From positions 124,001 through 188,000 of the forward strand of contig NZ_PDOD01000003.1 in the NCBI RefSeq assembly GCF_003226325.1: a stretch of 64,000 nucleotides of DNA. Direction: 5' to 3'. The translations under genes were made by a program, and so were the position numbers. Shown piece after piece: positions 34,664-44,585 of this stretch (position 1 is its first letter; each line of letters begins with the position of its first letter). The notes beneath the pieces are model-generated. The model saw nothing but the letters and a program-made list of their open reading frames with translations. It ran no database searches and had not been told where the DNA came from. The stretch comes from Salipaludibacillus keqinensis. GTDB lineage: Bacteria > Bacillota > Bacilli > Bacillales > Salisediminibacteriaceae.

Positions 34664-34772
34664 TAAATCGTACGAAAGGGCAAAATCACTGAAAAGTGGT
34701 GACGCAAAGCTAGAGGGGCTAACGTTGTAAAACTATGCCAGCCAGCTTCCGAATATTTACCTCTGTACGATA
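34664..34772 (+). promoter_or_regulatory. c-di-GMP-I (GEMM) riboswitch
   Basis: The core matches the GEMM-I class: GGGCAAA, a CACT-GAAA-AGTG hairpin with GAAA tetraloop (34687-34698), GACGCAAAGCTA (34701-34712), AGGGGCTAAC, and ATGCCAGCCAGCTTCC (34735-34750). An outer stem TCGTAC (34668-34673) / GTACGA (34765-34770) closes it. The next feature is a ribosome site and a 65-codon ORF. No T-run terminator is evident, so control is probably at translation; CCTC (34760-34763) could mask GAGG of the ribosome site when the outer stem opens. The direction of control is inference. Confidence 0.9.
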
Positions 34773-34794
34773 AATACTAATTGGAGGGTTTATA

Positions 34795-34992
34795 ATGGTG
34801 AAAATGATATGGCACAATTTTTGGGTTAACTATTATATGCATTTCTATAATGGTTGCAATAGTCAACAACAACAGAAAAGAGGCGAATTAATTAAGAGGG
34901 CCTCTTATCATCAAAGTCAATTATTGAATATCAAACTTGCAAAACATAACTCCAAGCCTTTTAAAAATAGAAACAGAGCCATTATAGAATAA
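34795..34992 (+). CDS. 65-residue protein behind the c-di-GMP riboswitch
   Basis: ATG 34795 follows TTGGAGGGTTTATA with good spacing, 23 bases after the riboswitch. The N-terminal 20 residues are aromatic (MIWHNFWVNYYMHFYNGC), then a Gln run (NSQQQQKRGELIKRASY) and a basic C-terminus. It has no clear membrane span or signal peptide; the aromatic start could be an amphipathic membrane-binding helix. I do not recognise the family with certainty. Its location behind a c-di-GMP sensor, between two surface-polysaccharide loci, suggests a role in surface or motility switching. Confidence 0.65.
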   Translation: MVKMIWHNFWVNYYMHFYNGCNSQQQQKRGELIKRASYHQSQLLNIKLAKHNSKPFKNRNRAIIE

Positions 34993-35476
34993 GAGTGATC
35001 ATTATTATTACGTATAGCGTAGTATAAACACACGCACCAACAAAAAAATCTATTATTAAAAGACGGTCTTCTGAACTTTCATACAACAACTTAAAAACCT
35101 TTCTCCAAGCTAATGCGTTTCCAAATGGTTGCTCATATCGAATCACTTCATGTATAATTAGCAAGAGATAAAGGGTACATATAACTTAACTGGTGTACCT
35201 TGGGATCGCGACTATTTATATCTAACTTAACAAGAAATATCAGGGATATGCTGAGGTGGATCGAATAAAAGGTAGTGAGGAAACAAGAAGAGCGTTTCCT
35301 ATATAAACCTTACTTATAAAAAAAGTCCATATGGGGCTTTTTTTATTTGGGGACTTTTACCTAAACAATATAGAACGAGCCCATAGCATTGAAACTAAGG
35401 TGTATAATGTCTCATTATAGAAAGAACAGCAAACATCAGAATGGAATATACCCGTAATAATTGAGAGGAAGGTAAA
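34993..35476. other. Gap with one terminator-like hairpin
   Basis: No gene is called. A 60-codon minus-strand frame (34982-35164) has protein-like stretches (YEQPFGNALAWRKVF) but no ribosome site and a hydrophobic end that looks accidental. AAAAAGTCC/GGGCTTTTTTT around 35318-35345 is a probable terminator on the plus strand, 130 bases before the next gene. Confidence 0.5.
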
Positions 35477-36037
35477 ATGAAACGTTTATTTGATATAGTT
35501 CTAGCCTCCATTTTAATATTAGTCCTAACCCCATTACTTCTTCTTTTAAGCCTATGGATAAAAACGGACTCCTCAGGCCCTATTATTTTTACTCAAAAGC
35601 GAGTTGGACTAAAAAAAGAAATGTTTAAAATTTATAAATTCAGAACAATGAAACTGAATACACCTCCTGAATTAGCAACGGATCTAATGGATCACAAAGA
35701 TAATTTGACAAATTCTGGTACAGTATTGAGAAAGACAAGTTTAGATGAAATTCCACAATTAATAAATATTATCAAAGGTGAAATGAGCTTAGTCGGTCCA
35801 CGTCCTGTTCTCTATAATGAATACAATTTAATTCATCAAAGAGACCAAGCGGGTGTTCATTCAGTTAAACCTGGACTCACAGGGTTAGCTCAAATTAATG
35901 GAAGAGATACTATTTCAGATAAAGAGAAAGTCCGTTGGGATAAAAAATACATAGAAAACATGTCTATACTATTTGATTTGAAAATTCTTTTTTTTACCTT
36001 CCTTTCTATTTTTAATACGAAAAATATTAAAGGTTAA
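35477..36037 (+). CDS. Initiating sugar-phosphate transferase, second copy
   Basis: 186 residues, same family as the protein at 19401: KRLFDIVLASILILVLTPLL re-entrant helix, FTQKRVG, IYKFRTMK, TSLDEIPQLINIIKGEMS, LVGPRPVL and KPGLTGLAQINGRD. The similarity between the two is in the motifs and not in the rest, so they are not a recent duplication. It would start assembly of a second polymer on undecaprenyl phosphate. The ribosome site is GAGAGGAAGGTAAA. A terminator-like hairpin upstream suggests it starts its own transcription unit. Confidence 0.93.
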   Translation: MKRLFDIVLASILILVLTPLLLLLSLWIKTDSSGPIIFTQKRVGLKKEMFKIYKFRTMKLNTPPELATDLMDHKDNLTNSGTVLRKTSLDEIPQLINIIKGEMSLVGPRPVLYNEYNLIHQRDQAGVHSVKPGLTGLAQINGRDTISDKEKVRWDKKYIENMSILFDLKILFFTFLSIFNTKNIKG

Positions 36038-36843
36038 ACCCCGAAAAAATTATATTTCTTTATAATGGAAACTGTTCGATCTACAAATTTGGACTATTTT
36101 CGTATGAGAGTCATTCAATTAGCTAACATATTCAATTCCAACCTCGTTAACCATCTACAGTTTGATTACCCACACGAAATTTTTTCTCCATGATGCAAGA
36201 AAAAAATGAAAAGTGCGCTATTATTTCCATCATTTTAGAAGAAGAGGAAGAACAGGACCCACTGCTTCTTTCTCTGCAAGGATTGCATTTTTAACAACAA
36301 TTTCCTCTTTAACTTTTTTAAAGTTCAAGCAAATTTTAACTTCTAAAGGAGAACAAGATTATTTAATAATATACATAAATTCAGAACAATCACACGATGT
36401 TCAATAAGTATAAAGTAACGAGACTATATACATAGATAAACTCTAGAATAGTATCATTTTCTGGAATGTTATAACAATATAATTGTATTAAAACCCTATA
36501 GTTTGCAGTAAATAATCCCTATTTATTAGCATGAATTTATGGTAATGTATACACTGGCGACTAAATACCCTAAAAAAACAAACAATCACCTATATTATGA
36601 CAAACGATATCCAATATCATGCTATTCTGTTCAGCTTTATATACTGTAGGTTTGTCTTAATGTATTACATGAAGTTTTGCAGACGTTTTAATTTGAATAG
36701 AGGTTGGATTGTTTTGGTTGATGAAAGGTGAATGTTATATGTAGTCCATTTTCTGTTGAAGACTACTACTCACTTTAGATGTAAATCAAAATCATTGGAG
36801 CTTTATTTAGAAATAAGCGTAATTTTAGTTTGGAGAGGTTTAA
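36038..36843. other. 800-base AT-rich gap
   Basis: Very AT-rich. A plus-strand 64-codon frame at 36213 has no ribosome site; another frame of the same stretch reads EEEEEQDPLLLSLQGLHF before a stop, perhaps debris. No RNA element is recognised. A promoter for the genes from 36844 probably lies here. Confidence 0.4.
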
Positions 36844-38106
36844 ATGTCTAATAAAATTCTTATCATATCTCAAAATTTTTACCCTGAAGTAGGGAGTGCA
36901 GGTAATAGGATTAAGAACCTTTATCTCCAACTAAAAAAAAACGATCATGATGTTGATGTCCTTACGACAGAACCTACTTATCCAAATAAAAACATTTATA
37001 CTGATGACCATTTCTGGGATGATGAGGAATTAAATACAGATCAAAACATTAATCGTATCAAAGTTAGCAATAAAACTTACTCTAGAAGAATTTTAAATAG
37101 ATTATTCTATTATCTTAAGATTGCATTCAAAATGCTTTTTTTCATCATCAAAGATAAGCAAAAGTACGATGTCGTTTTAGTCACTTCACCGCCAATCTTT
37201 ATAGGATTTGTGGGCTTGATCGCAAAATATCGTTACAGAAGTAAACTCATTTTAGATGTGAGAGACTTGTGGCCAGACTCGCTCGTAGGCGTTGGGGTAT
37301 TCGATTATAAAATTGTGATTAAAGTATTGAAATGGCTGGAGAAAAAGCTCTATAAGGGGTCTGACGAAATTATTGTTAACAGTGAAGGATTTATTCAATA
37401 CATTACGGAGAATGCTCAAATTAACAGAGATGATATATCTTTCATACCAAACGCAGCAAATAAGAGTGAACTTGCATCCACAATTCATCATAGAGAAGAA
37501 GAGTTTAATGTTATTTACGTCGGTAACATTGGTATGGCTCAAGATGTTGATATTCTTATCAAGGTCGCTAAAGAGCTTGAACAGCACCATATTCATTTAA
37601 ATGTTATTGGCTATGGGGTGAACCAGAAAGAATTTGTAAATGAGTGTAAGGTAAAGAGGTTGACAAATATTACAGTTAAGAAGCCGGTTTCTAGAAAGGA
37701 CTGTTTAAACCTCATGGCTGAACACCAAGTAGGTATAGTGACGTTAAATAACAGTAATGTCTTTCAAACCGTCTTACCTGGAAAAGTGATAGATTATATG
37801 ATTTGCGGTGTTCCTATAGTTGCCTCTGTGTCTGGGCTTTCCAAACGTACAATAGAAAGAGCAAATGTTGGTTTTGTTTCAGAAGATCGAAACGTGAGCG
37901 ATATGGTTAACTATATCTTACTATTGAAAAACAACCCCGATCTACGTCGGAAAGTATCTGAAAATGGAAAAGCATTTGTAAAGGATCATTTTCTGTGGGA
38001 GAAAAACATTAAAAAAATCTTGGAACTTGTTAGAGTGAAAAAGCAAAGTCACATTGGTTTAAGTAGTTATGAATCAAATAAAATAAATAAGGTTGGTAGG
38101 AAATGA
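36844..38106 (+). CDS. Glycosyltransferase family 4 (WbuB/WcaI-like)
   Basis: 420 residues. N-terminal ISQNFYPEVGSAGNRIKNLY and LILDVRDLWPDSLVG are hallmarks of the WbuB-type GT4 group, which transfers deoxy-aminosugars or ManNAc-type sugars in O-antigen synthesis. The donor half has VIYVGNIGMAQDVDILI and KVIDYMICGVPIVASVSG. The ribosome site is GGAGAGGTTTAA. The stop overlaps the start of the next glycosyltransferase by four bases (ATGA). Its acceptor is probably the lipid-linked sugar made by the transferase at 35477. Confidence 0.9.
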   Translation: MSNKILIISQNFYPEVGSAGNRIKNLYLQLKKNDHDVDVLTTEPTYPNKNIYTDDHFWDDEELNTDQNINRIKVSNKTYSRRILNRLFYYLKIAFKMLFFIIKDKQKYDVVLVTSPPIFIGFVGLIAKYRYRSKLILDVRDLWPDSLVGVGVFDYKIVIKVLKWLEKKLYKGSDEIIVNSEGFIQYITENAQINRDDISFIPNAANKSELASTIHHREEEFNVIYVGNIGMAQDVDILIKVAKELEQHHIHLNVIGYGVNQKEFVNECKVKRLTNITVKKPVSRKDCLNLMAEHQVGIVTLNNSNVFQTVLPGKVIDYMICGVPIVASVSGLSKRTIERANVGFVSEDRNVSDMVNYILLLKNNPDLRRKVSENGKAFVKDHFLWEKNIKKILELVRVKKQSHIGLSSYESNKINKVGRK

Positions 38107-39425
38107 AGAAAAATGTCTGTATGTTTGTTTGGAACCATTTCACAAATGATGCAAGAGTAATGAGGGAATGTACAACGCTTTCTGAAGCGGGGTATCATGT
38201 TGATTTAATCGCTATTCATGATCCTAATGAACAAAACCTTCCATTATTTGAAGAATTTAATGAAAGTTTTCATGTGCACAGAGTTAAAAGGTACCCTCCA
38301 TTGTTACAGTTTCTTCAAAGGACCATTCGTTTTTTCGCAAGGCGTAAACTTTTAGCACTTCTTCCTCTATTAATTATTGGGTTTGCTTTATATACATTTC
38401 CCCTTATGACTAGTTTGTTTATTTTAATGGCATTAATGACCCTTCAACCGAAATCCCGAACTGTTTGGATTAGAAGTAGTATTTTTATGAGGATGGTCTT
38501 TAAGGGACGGAGTCGACCATATGACATCTATCATTCTAATGACTTAAACACCTTACCTCAAGGCGTGTTATGTTCGAAGTTTAGATTTAAAAAGAAGAAC
38601 CTCATCTATGATTCACATGAAGTTCAAACGAGCCGAACAGGATATGATAGTGGGATATACGCTAAGATGGAAGGCTTGTTATTACCTTTTGTGAACACGA
38701 TGATTGTGGAAAATCATACTAGAGCTAAATATAACGAAGAGTTTTATGGTTTTTATCCGGAAGTTCTGCATAACTATCCTTTTCAGGTTGAAGAGGAAGT
38801 GGAATCGGCTCCTCTTCATAAAGAGCTTGGTCTTCCGAAATCGGAAAAAATCTTACTTTATCAAGGTGGAATTCAAACGGGACGAGGATTAGATAAACTG
38901 GTTCAAGCTATGCCATTTATCAAGGAAGGCACTCTTGTCTTCATAGGAGACGGTAGAATTAAAACCGACTTACAGACCCAAGTGAAAAAGATGGGCCTTG
39001 AGGATCGAATTAAGTTTATACCTAAAGTACCTTTAGCTGAACTTCCCTCTTATACAAAGAATGCCTATATAGGATTTCAGGTGTTAAATAATGTTTGCTT
39101 TAATCATTACTCAGCCTCATCGAACAAATTATTTGAGTACATCATGGCTGAGGTTCCAGTGGTGGCATGTGATTTTCCCGAGATTAAGAAAGTAGTAGAA
39201 GGGGAGGGGACGGGAGTATGTGTTGATTCCCATAACCATGAGGATATTGCAGAGAAGGTTAATTATTTATTAAGCAATCCTGAACTGGTCAAGGAGATGA
39301 GCGCCCGTTGCATTAAGGCAAAAGCGATCTATAACTGGGATTCGGAAAAAAATACGCTATTAACGATATACAAAAATTCACAACTGATTTCAAGCAAAAA
39401 TACTGCATCAATGGAGATGGACTAG
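38103..39425 (+). CDS. Glycosyltransferase family 4, with internal membrane-associated segment
   Basis: 440 residues. N-terminal NHFTNDARVMRECTTLSEAGY and DIYHSNDLNTLPQGVL are common in GT4 enzymes. Between them lies a hydrophobic stretch (about residues 80-118, LLPLLIIGFALYTFPLMTS) that could make a membrane hairpin, unusual for GT4 but seen in several wall-polymer enzymes. The C-terminal half has LLYQGGIQTGRGLDKLV and SNKLFEYIMAEVPVVA with the GT4 Glu. It is translationally coupled with the gene before. Confidence 0.88.
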   Translation: MKKNVCMFVWNHFTNDARVMRECTTLSEAGYHVDLIAIHDPNEQNLPLFEEFNESFHVHRVKRYPPLLQFLQRTIRFFARRKLLALLPLLIIGFALYTFPLMTSLFILMALMTLQPKSRTVWIRSSIFMRMVFKGRSRPYDIYHSNDLNTLPQGVLCSKFRFKKKNLIYDSHEVQTSRTGYDSGIYAKMEGLLLPFVNTMIVENHTRAKYNEEFYGFYPEVLHNYPFQVEEEVESAPLHKELGLPKSEKILLYQGGIQTGRGLDKLVQAMPFIKEGTLVFIGDGRIKTDLQTQVKKMGLEDRIKFIPKVPLAELPSYTKNAYIGFQVLNNVCFNHYSASSNKLFEYIMAEVPVVACDFPEIKKVVEGEGTGVCVDSHNHEDIAEKVNYLLSNPELVKEMSARCIKAKAIYNWDSEKNTLLTIYKNSQLISSKNTASMEMD

Positions 39426-39431
39426 GGGGAA

Positions 39432-41375
39432 ATGAATGTGGAACAATTTCTAGACCGGGTGTCTGAGGCCTATTACGGTAAGTTAGGCCAAAGAATGGCT
39501 GATAAAACGAAAGATAGAATTCATTGGATTGCCAAAAATGTTTCAGGACAAAACATTTTAGACGTAGGATGTAGCCAAGGGTTACTTTCAATTCTGTTGG
39601 GGCGTGAAGGTAAGAAAGTAACTGGAGTGGACATCTCTAAAGATAGCATAGACTATGCAAATAATGCTTTGGAGCAAGAAATGCCCTCTACACAAGAAAA
39701 TGTAGAATTCGTAGCGGACGACTTCCTCACTATGGAATTTAAAGATGCAACGTATGATTCATTAATAATTACGGAAGTACTGGAACACTTTATTAGTTCG
39801 GAATCAATTGTTGAGAAAGCATACGATTTAATGAAAAGTGGAGGGCAATTGGTTATCACTGTACCCTTTGGGATTAATGACTTTCCTGACCATAAACGTA
39901 CTCTTTATGTGAGAGAAATTGTAGAGGAGATCTCACCGTATGTTCATATTGATCAAGTTAAATTCTTTGGGAAATGGATAGGTTTCGTTGGGACAAAAAG
40001 GTCAAGTGTAAGTTCCGAACCTCCTGTCATATCTAATGATTTAATAAAAAGATCAGAGGAAACTTTCTTTACTATTGAGAGAGAATTAATAGACAAGATT
40101 GAACGTTTAAAAATACAATTAGAAAATTTAAAAGAGAAAAATACAGAGGTTGAAAGTGAATATGCAAAAGTCAGTGAGAGATTAATTGCAGAAAAAGAAA
40201 AAATGGGCGATTTAAATATAAAGATTAAAGAACTGCAGCAAGCTTTAGACTTTGAGCATCAAATTACTCAGATCAAACAAAACGATAACGAAGAGCTAAA
40301 TACCCTTTTAGAAGACTTGTATAATCTCAGGAAAGAGGATAAAAAGACTGAAAATATACTACTAATTTTAAAAGATTTAATTAATATACAAGAAAACAAT
40401 ACTAAGCAACATTATGACCATTTTATTCAACGGGAAGACCGAAATCATACTTTAGTAAGGGAATTAGTTGAACAGAGAGAAACTTTTACTCAATTGAACA
40501 ACGAAAATTTAGAAAATAAAAGAATCTTATTAAGGCAACTTGAAGAGTTAACTCAGGTTAATAAAGAAATAGATAGAACGTTACTTCAAGTTAATGATGA
40601 AAAAGCTCAAATGTCAAAGAAGCTGCAAGAAACGACTCAGGCTAATGAAGAAATGGAGAAGAAGCTAGACCGCGTTGAACAAGAAAAAACTGAATTATCA
40701 ACGCAAATTGGTCGATTATTGGAGACAAATAATGAAAACCAGATGATGTTGGCTCAAGTTACTGGTGAGAGAAAGAAATTACAATTAGAGTTGGAAGAAC
40801 TAAATGCTACTAATGTAACTCTTCATGAAGATAGAGATCAGTTAACGCAAAATAATGTGCTACTCAATGCAAAGGTTGAAGAGCTAAAAGATAATTATTT
40901 ACATTTAAAAGAAAAAGAGAGTACCCAAGCCGAAAGAATAGTAGAAACAGCAAGTGAAAACAGGAAACTGAAAGAAGAACTGGCATCTCAATTATCAGAG
41001 CATGAAAACCTTCTAACCATTTATAAGGAAAAGGGGCTCTCGGCTGAGATTCACCAAATTAAAGCTACTTCAGAAGATGCGGATCATATTGCTTCCTTGA
41101 CATTAGAAAAGAATAGACTCATTGATGAGAACCTTGAATTGAAGAATGATTTCTACAATACGTTTAACAAACAAGCTAAAGAAATAGCTGCCCTAAAAAA
41201 AGAGCTTTATATAGAGCTTGAAGAAAAAGGTTCGTTAGTAAACCAACTTATAGAATTAACTAGAGAATTTAAATATCTCAAGAAAAAGTATTCCAATTTA
41301 AAAGAGTCAAAAATGGGACGTATGACGATTGCTTATTGGGGATGGAAAAATAAAGTTTTAAAGCGAGGTAATTAA
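39432..41375 (+). CDS. SAM methyltransferase fused to a long coiled coil (WbdD-like chain terminator candidate)
   Basis: 647 residues. A class I methyltransferase domain (about 25-195) has NILDVGCSQGLLSILLG (motif I), VTGVDISKDSIDYAN, LIITEVLEHF and GGQLVITVPFG. From about 215 to 625 the protein is almost continuous coiled coil rich in Glu, Lys, Leu and Gln. A conserved basic tail MGRMTIAYWGWKNKVL could bind the membrane. The layout resembles WbdD, whose methyltransferase caps ABC-exported O-antigen and whose coiled coil measures chain length. No WbdD-type kinase domain is visible. The TagGH-type exporter four genes downstream supports this. GTG 39438 is an alternative start with better spacing to GGGGGA. 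Confidence 0.82.
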   Translation: MNVEQFLDRVSEAYYGKLGQRMADKTKDRIHWIAKNVSGQNILDVGCSQGLLSILLGREGKKVTGVDISKDSIDYANNALEQEMPSTQENVEFVADDFLTMEFKDATYDSLIITEVLEHFISSESIVEKAYDLMKSGGQLVITVPFGINDFPDHKRTLYVREIVEEISPYVHIDQVKFFGKWIGFVGTKRSSVSSEPPVISNDLIKRSEETFFTIERELIDKIERLKIQLENLKEKNTEVESEYAKVSERLIAEKEKMGDLNIKIKELQQALDFEHQITQIKQNDNEELNTLLEDLYNLRKEDKKTENILLILKDLINIQENNTKQHYDHFIQREDRNHTLVRELVEQRETFTQLNNENLENKRILLRQLEELTQVNKEIDRTLLQVNDEKAQMSKKLQETTQANEEMEKKLDRVEQEKTELSTQIGRLLETNNENQMMLAQVTGERKKLQLELEELNATNVTLHEDRDQLTQNNVLLNAKVEELKDNYLHLKEKESTQAERIVETASENRKLKEELASQLSEHENLLTIYKEKGLSAEIHQIKATSEDADHIASLTLEKNRLIDENLELKNDFYNTFNKQAKEIAALKKELYIELEEKGSLVNQLIELTREFKYLKKKYSNLKESKMGRMTIAYWGWKNKVLKRGN

Positions 41376-44300
41376 ATGAATCTTGAACAACTTGAAAGTC
41401 AATTAACTAAAGTGACAAAAAGAAAGCAAGAACTACTTTCTGAAATAAAAAATAGCCCTGCAAAGCGAAATATTGTCAATCACTTAGGAAAGAGTCCTTG
41501 GTATTATAATCAACAAGCAGATTTGTTTATGTCAGTTAATAGTAACGAACTCACCTTCTCTATTCCTGGAGAAGGGCATATGTACTTATCATACTCAGAG
41601 CCGAATGTTGAATTCAGTAAGCCACCGTCAACTTATATAGACATAGATGCAAAAGATGTTGCTGTTCTAATTGATGGTGAGGTAGATGAAGGTTTGGATG
41701 TAACTTTGTTTGTGATTGGTTATAAAAATAGAGTTAAGGTAGAAATGCTTCAAATAAAACAATTAAATGAACTAGTTAGAACAAAGTTTCAAGTTGGAGG
41801 AATTGAAGATTATAGAATAGCTTTGAGAATTAAAGGGAAAGGTCTGTTGAAGTTAAATAGTATTCAAATTAATGAAACAGTCTGTGATGGGTTTTCTGAG
41901 GCCGGTTCAGTGAGTACTGAAAAGACAAATTCTATTCTGCAAAATAATACAGCCTATCCTAGTGAAACTCAAGTTTTACATTTGAGTGATTTTGACTGTC
42001 AAATAAATTTGGAGAATGATAGCTTATTCATTTCAGATTTAGACGAAAAAGTGCTCTCTACAAGTGAAGATGGCTTATATTCTAACCTAAATGGCAGCCG
42101 ATTTTCATATGTTACTTTATTTGAAAATACGAAATTAGATGCTCCACTAGAGATGAATCCCTTTCCATTTCCCTACTGTTCATCTAGTTACTATCAAATT
42201 GGATTTTCAGCTAAAGTAGTAGATGAATTGTTAATTGATCTCATTATTATTGGGTTCTCCTCTATTGGTAAGACCTTAGAATTAAAAACAATTCCTCTTA
42301 ACGAAAATCACTTAATAAAGTTTAATGAAGAAGTGAAATTCATTAAACCATTATTAAGAGTAAGAGGTAAAGGCAAGGCTTCAGACTTGAAAATGGGATT
42401 AACGGAAATTAAGAAAGAATCGCATGAACAAACAGTCATTGAGATGGATGATGAGAAATGGTTCAATCCAAAACCAATTGATATCAGTACTGTCAGTGAA
42501 AATGATAATCTCTTCATTGCAGCAGATCAGGATCATACAACCAAGAATTATTTATCTTACGATATAACCAATAATAGTTTTAGCCGTGTACCTACAAATT
42601 CTATCTTCCCTATCACCCCTGACTATTATTATGAAATATTTATAAAAACTGAAGAAAGTGGCAGTGGAATGCTTACGCCAATTATTATTAGCTATTCAGA
42701 TCATGAGAAGATTCAAATTCATCCACTAAAATCAAACGAGCTTAACGTCCTACAATTCAAAGAAAATGTTACTAAATGCCGTGTTTCATTGTTAGTTAAT
42801 GGTACTCTCTATGCAGAAGTTAATAAATTCACCATAAATTCTTATCCGATACAAAAGACAAGTGGTGACATGAAATGGATTAGTTCAAAAGAGCCGGGGC
42901 TTTTTAATTTGAATGGTCTCAAGCCAATAAATTCATTGAAAATGGCAGCCATTTTTGACGAATTCACAGCTGCTTGTTACGGAGCAGAATGTGACCTGAT
43001 TTCGTTTGGGCCCGATAATTGGAAAGAAATATTGACCCAGGAACAACCTGATTTATTAATGGTTGAGTCGGCCTGGAGAGGAAATGATGGTGCCTGGGCT
43101 AAAAAAGTTCAGTACGTAGATGAAGATTCAGTAAAAGAGTTAAGTCTCTTAATAAAGTGGTGTAGGGATAATAATATCCCTACGGTATTTTGGAACAAAG
43201 AGGACCCGGTTCACTTTGAACATTTTATTGATACAGCCAAAATGTTTGATTATGTTTTTACAACAGATAGAAATGTCGTCGAGGATTACAAAATAGCATG
43301 TGGGCATAATCGAGTGGACGTTTTACAGTTCGCTGCTCAACCTAAAATTCATAACCCGCTTTCTATAGGTGAAAGACAAGATGGGATTAGTTTCGCAGGA
43401 TCTTATTATAAAAAGCATGAAATGCGTTCAGTAGATATGTTGAGAATATTTGATCATGCCATCCCGTACGGGTTATCTATTTATGATCGAAACTATGAAA
43501 AAATCAAACAAGGTTTACTGCCAAATAATAGGTTTCCGGATTATTTAGAGCCATATATAAAAGGCAGTTTAAAGTATTACGAGATAGATAAAGCCTATAA
43601 AGGTTTCAAAGCGATGATTAATGTTAGCACTGTTAAAGACTCCCCTACGATGTTTGCAAGAAGAGTTTATGAAGGGCTAGCTTCTGGAACACCGATTATT
43701 AGTACCTATTCAGTTGGAGTAGAAGAAACGTTTGGAGATCTTGTATCTGTTTCAGAAGATGAAGCTAACATTGCAGAAGCTCTTGAGAATATATTCAACA
43801 ATAAAGAACAATATGAAACGACCATGCTTAAGGGTATACGGAGGGTTTTAAATACTCATACCTATACCCACAGATTAGAGAGAATCATCAACAAACTGAA
43901 TTTACCTTACGTTAAAGATTATTCTGGAATTACAGTTATTTCTTTAGTTGGAAGTACAGAAGAAGCTATGAAAGTATTAGATAGCTATCAAAACCAAACT
44001 TTAATAAATAAAGAGCTACATTTAATTACTAAAGATTTCACTTTAGAGAGTATAGAGGTACCGGAAGAAGTATTTGTATTTACATTAGATGATTATGAGG
44101 AGAAGTTTCCAAATATATTAGACGCTGTGGAGACAGAATATATCGCTTTAATGGATCCATATACCACTTATGGTAGGGATGACTTATTGGACTTGTCTTT
44201 AGCGACCTCATATGCACCGTGGGAAATATTAGGGATTACGAACAAAAGTGAAGACTATTTCAAGCAGATAGGTCATGTATCTTACAAGCATGCTATTATA

Positions 44301-44486
44301 AAAAAGACGTTATTTGATTTTAATTCGACTAGAAAAACTCTCGAAGAATTATTAAATAACGAGGAAATACATCACCGGAATGGGATGAGAATCTTAGGCA
44401 TTCCCTCTAGTGTAGAAGACCCTTCACCTATGTTGCAGGAGGGAGAGGTAAGCAATGAAAGTGATCCCGCTCAGAGTTATTCCTAA
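41376..44486 (+). CDS. Large multimodular glycosyltransferase (CgeB-like) with repeated N-terminal beta modules
   Basis: 1036 residues. Three modules of about 110-130 residues (roughly 58-167, 215-346 and 375-488) share a pattern: a 'LFVIGY/IIIGF/IIISY' strand, then 'L.NEL..FkE.V', 'RI.LRVKGKG' and 'INxY', suggestive of carbohydrate-binding beta sandwiches. A GT-B domain of the CgeB/DUF3880 type follows (about 520-865: PDLLMVESAWRG, IPTVFWNKEDP, GISFAGSYYKKH, FARRVYEGLASGTPIIST). The last 165 residues resemble a degenerate GT2 start (GITVISLVGSTEEAMKVLDS). It begins at the base after the methyltransferase stop, so the two are surely coupled. Confidence 0.82.
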   Translation: MNLEQLESQLTKVTKRKQELLSEIKNSPAKRNIVNHLGKSPWYYNQQADLFMSVNSNELTFSIPGEGHMYLSYSEPNVEFSKPPSTYIDIDAKDVAVLIDGEVDEGLDVTLFVIGYKNRVKVEMLQIKQLNELVRTKFQVGGIEDYRIALRIKGKGLLKLNSIQINETVCDGFSEAGSVSTEKTNSILQNNTAYPSETQVLHLSDFDCQINLENDSLFISDLDEKVLSTSEDGLYSNLNGSRFSYVTLFENTKLDAPLEMNPFPFPYCSSSYYQIGFSAKVVDELLIDLIIIGFSSIGKTLELKTIPLNENHLIKFNEEVKFIKPLLRVRGKGKASDLKMGLTEIKKESHEQTVIEMDDEKWFNPKPIDISTVSENDNLFIAADQDHTTKNYLSYDITNNSFSRVPTNSIFPITPDYYYEIFIKTEESGSGMLTPIIISYSDHEKIQIHPLKSNELNVLQFKENVTKCRVSLLVNGTLYAEVNKFTINSYPIQKTSGDMKWISSKEPGLFNLNGLKPINSLKMAAIFDEFTAACYGAECDLISFGPDNWKEILTQEQPDLLMVESAWRGNDGAWAKKVQYVDEDSVKELSLLIKWCRDNNIPTVFWNKEDPVHFEHFIDTAKMFDYVFTTDRNVVEDYKIACGHNRVDVLQFAAQPKIHNPLSIGERQDGISFAGSYYKKHEMRSVDMLRIFDHAIPYGLSIYDRNYEKIKQGLLPNNRFPDYLEPYIKGSLKYYEIDKAYKGFKAMINVSTVKDSPTMFARRVYEGLASGTPIISTYSVGVEETFGDLVSVSEDEANIAEALENIFNNKEQYETTMLKGIRRVLNTHTYTHRLERIINKLNLPYVKDYSGITVISLVGSTEEAMKVLDSYQNQTLINKELHLITKDFTLESIEVPEEVFVFTLDDYEEKFPNILDAVETEYIALMDPYTTYGRDDLLDLSLATSYAPWEILGITNKSEDYFKQIGHVSYKHAIIKKTLFDFNSTRKTLEELLNNEEIHHRNGMRILGIPSSVEDPSPMLQEGEVSNESDPAQSYS

Positions 44487-44585
44487 ATTAAAGTCTATTT
44501 AAAGAATGGAAAGAAACAGCTAGAAAATAAGATTAATAAAAGTTTAGTGAAGTCAATTATATAAATCTAAAAGGAGAGAATTAAT

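Noticed and set aside
34982-35164. 60-codon minus-strand frame with protein-like start
   Set aside because: No ribosome site, overlaps the stop of the c-di-GMP-controlled ORF, and half of it is an accidental hydrophobic run.
36213-36407. 64-codon plus-strand frame
   Set aside because: No ribosome site; another frame of the same bases looks equally protein-like. Kept only as possible debris in the gap description.
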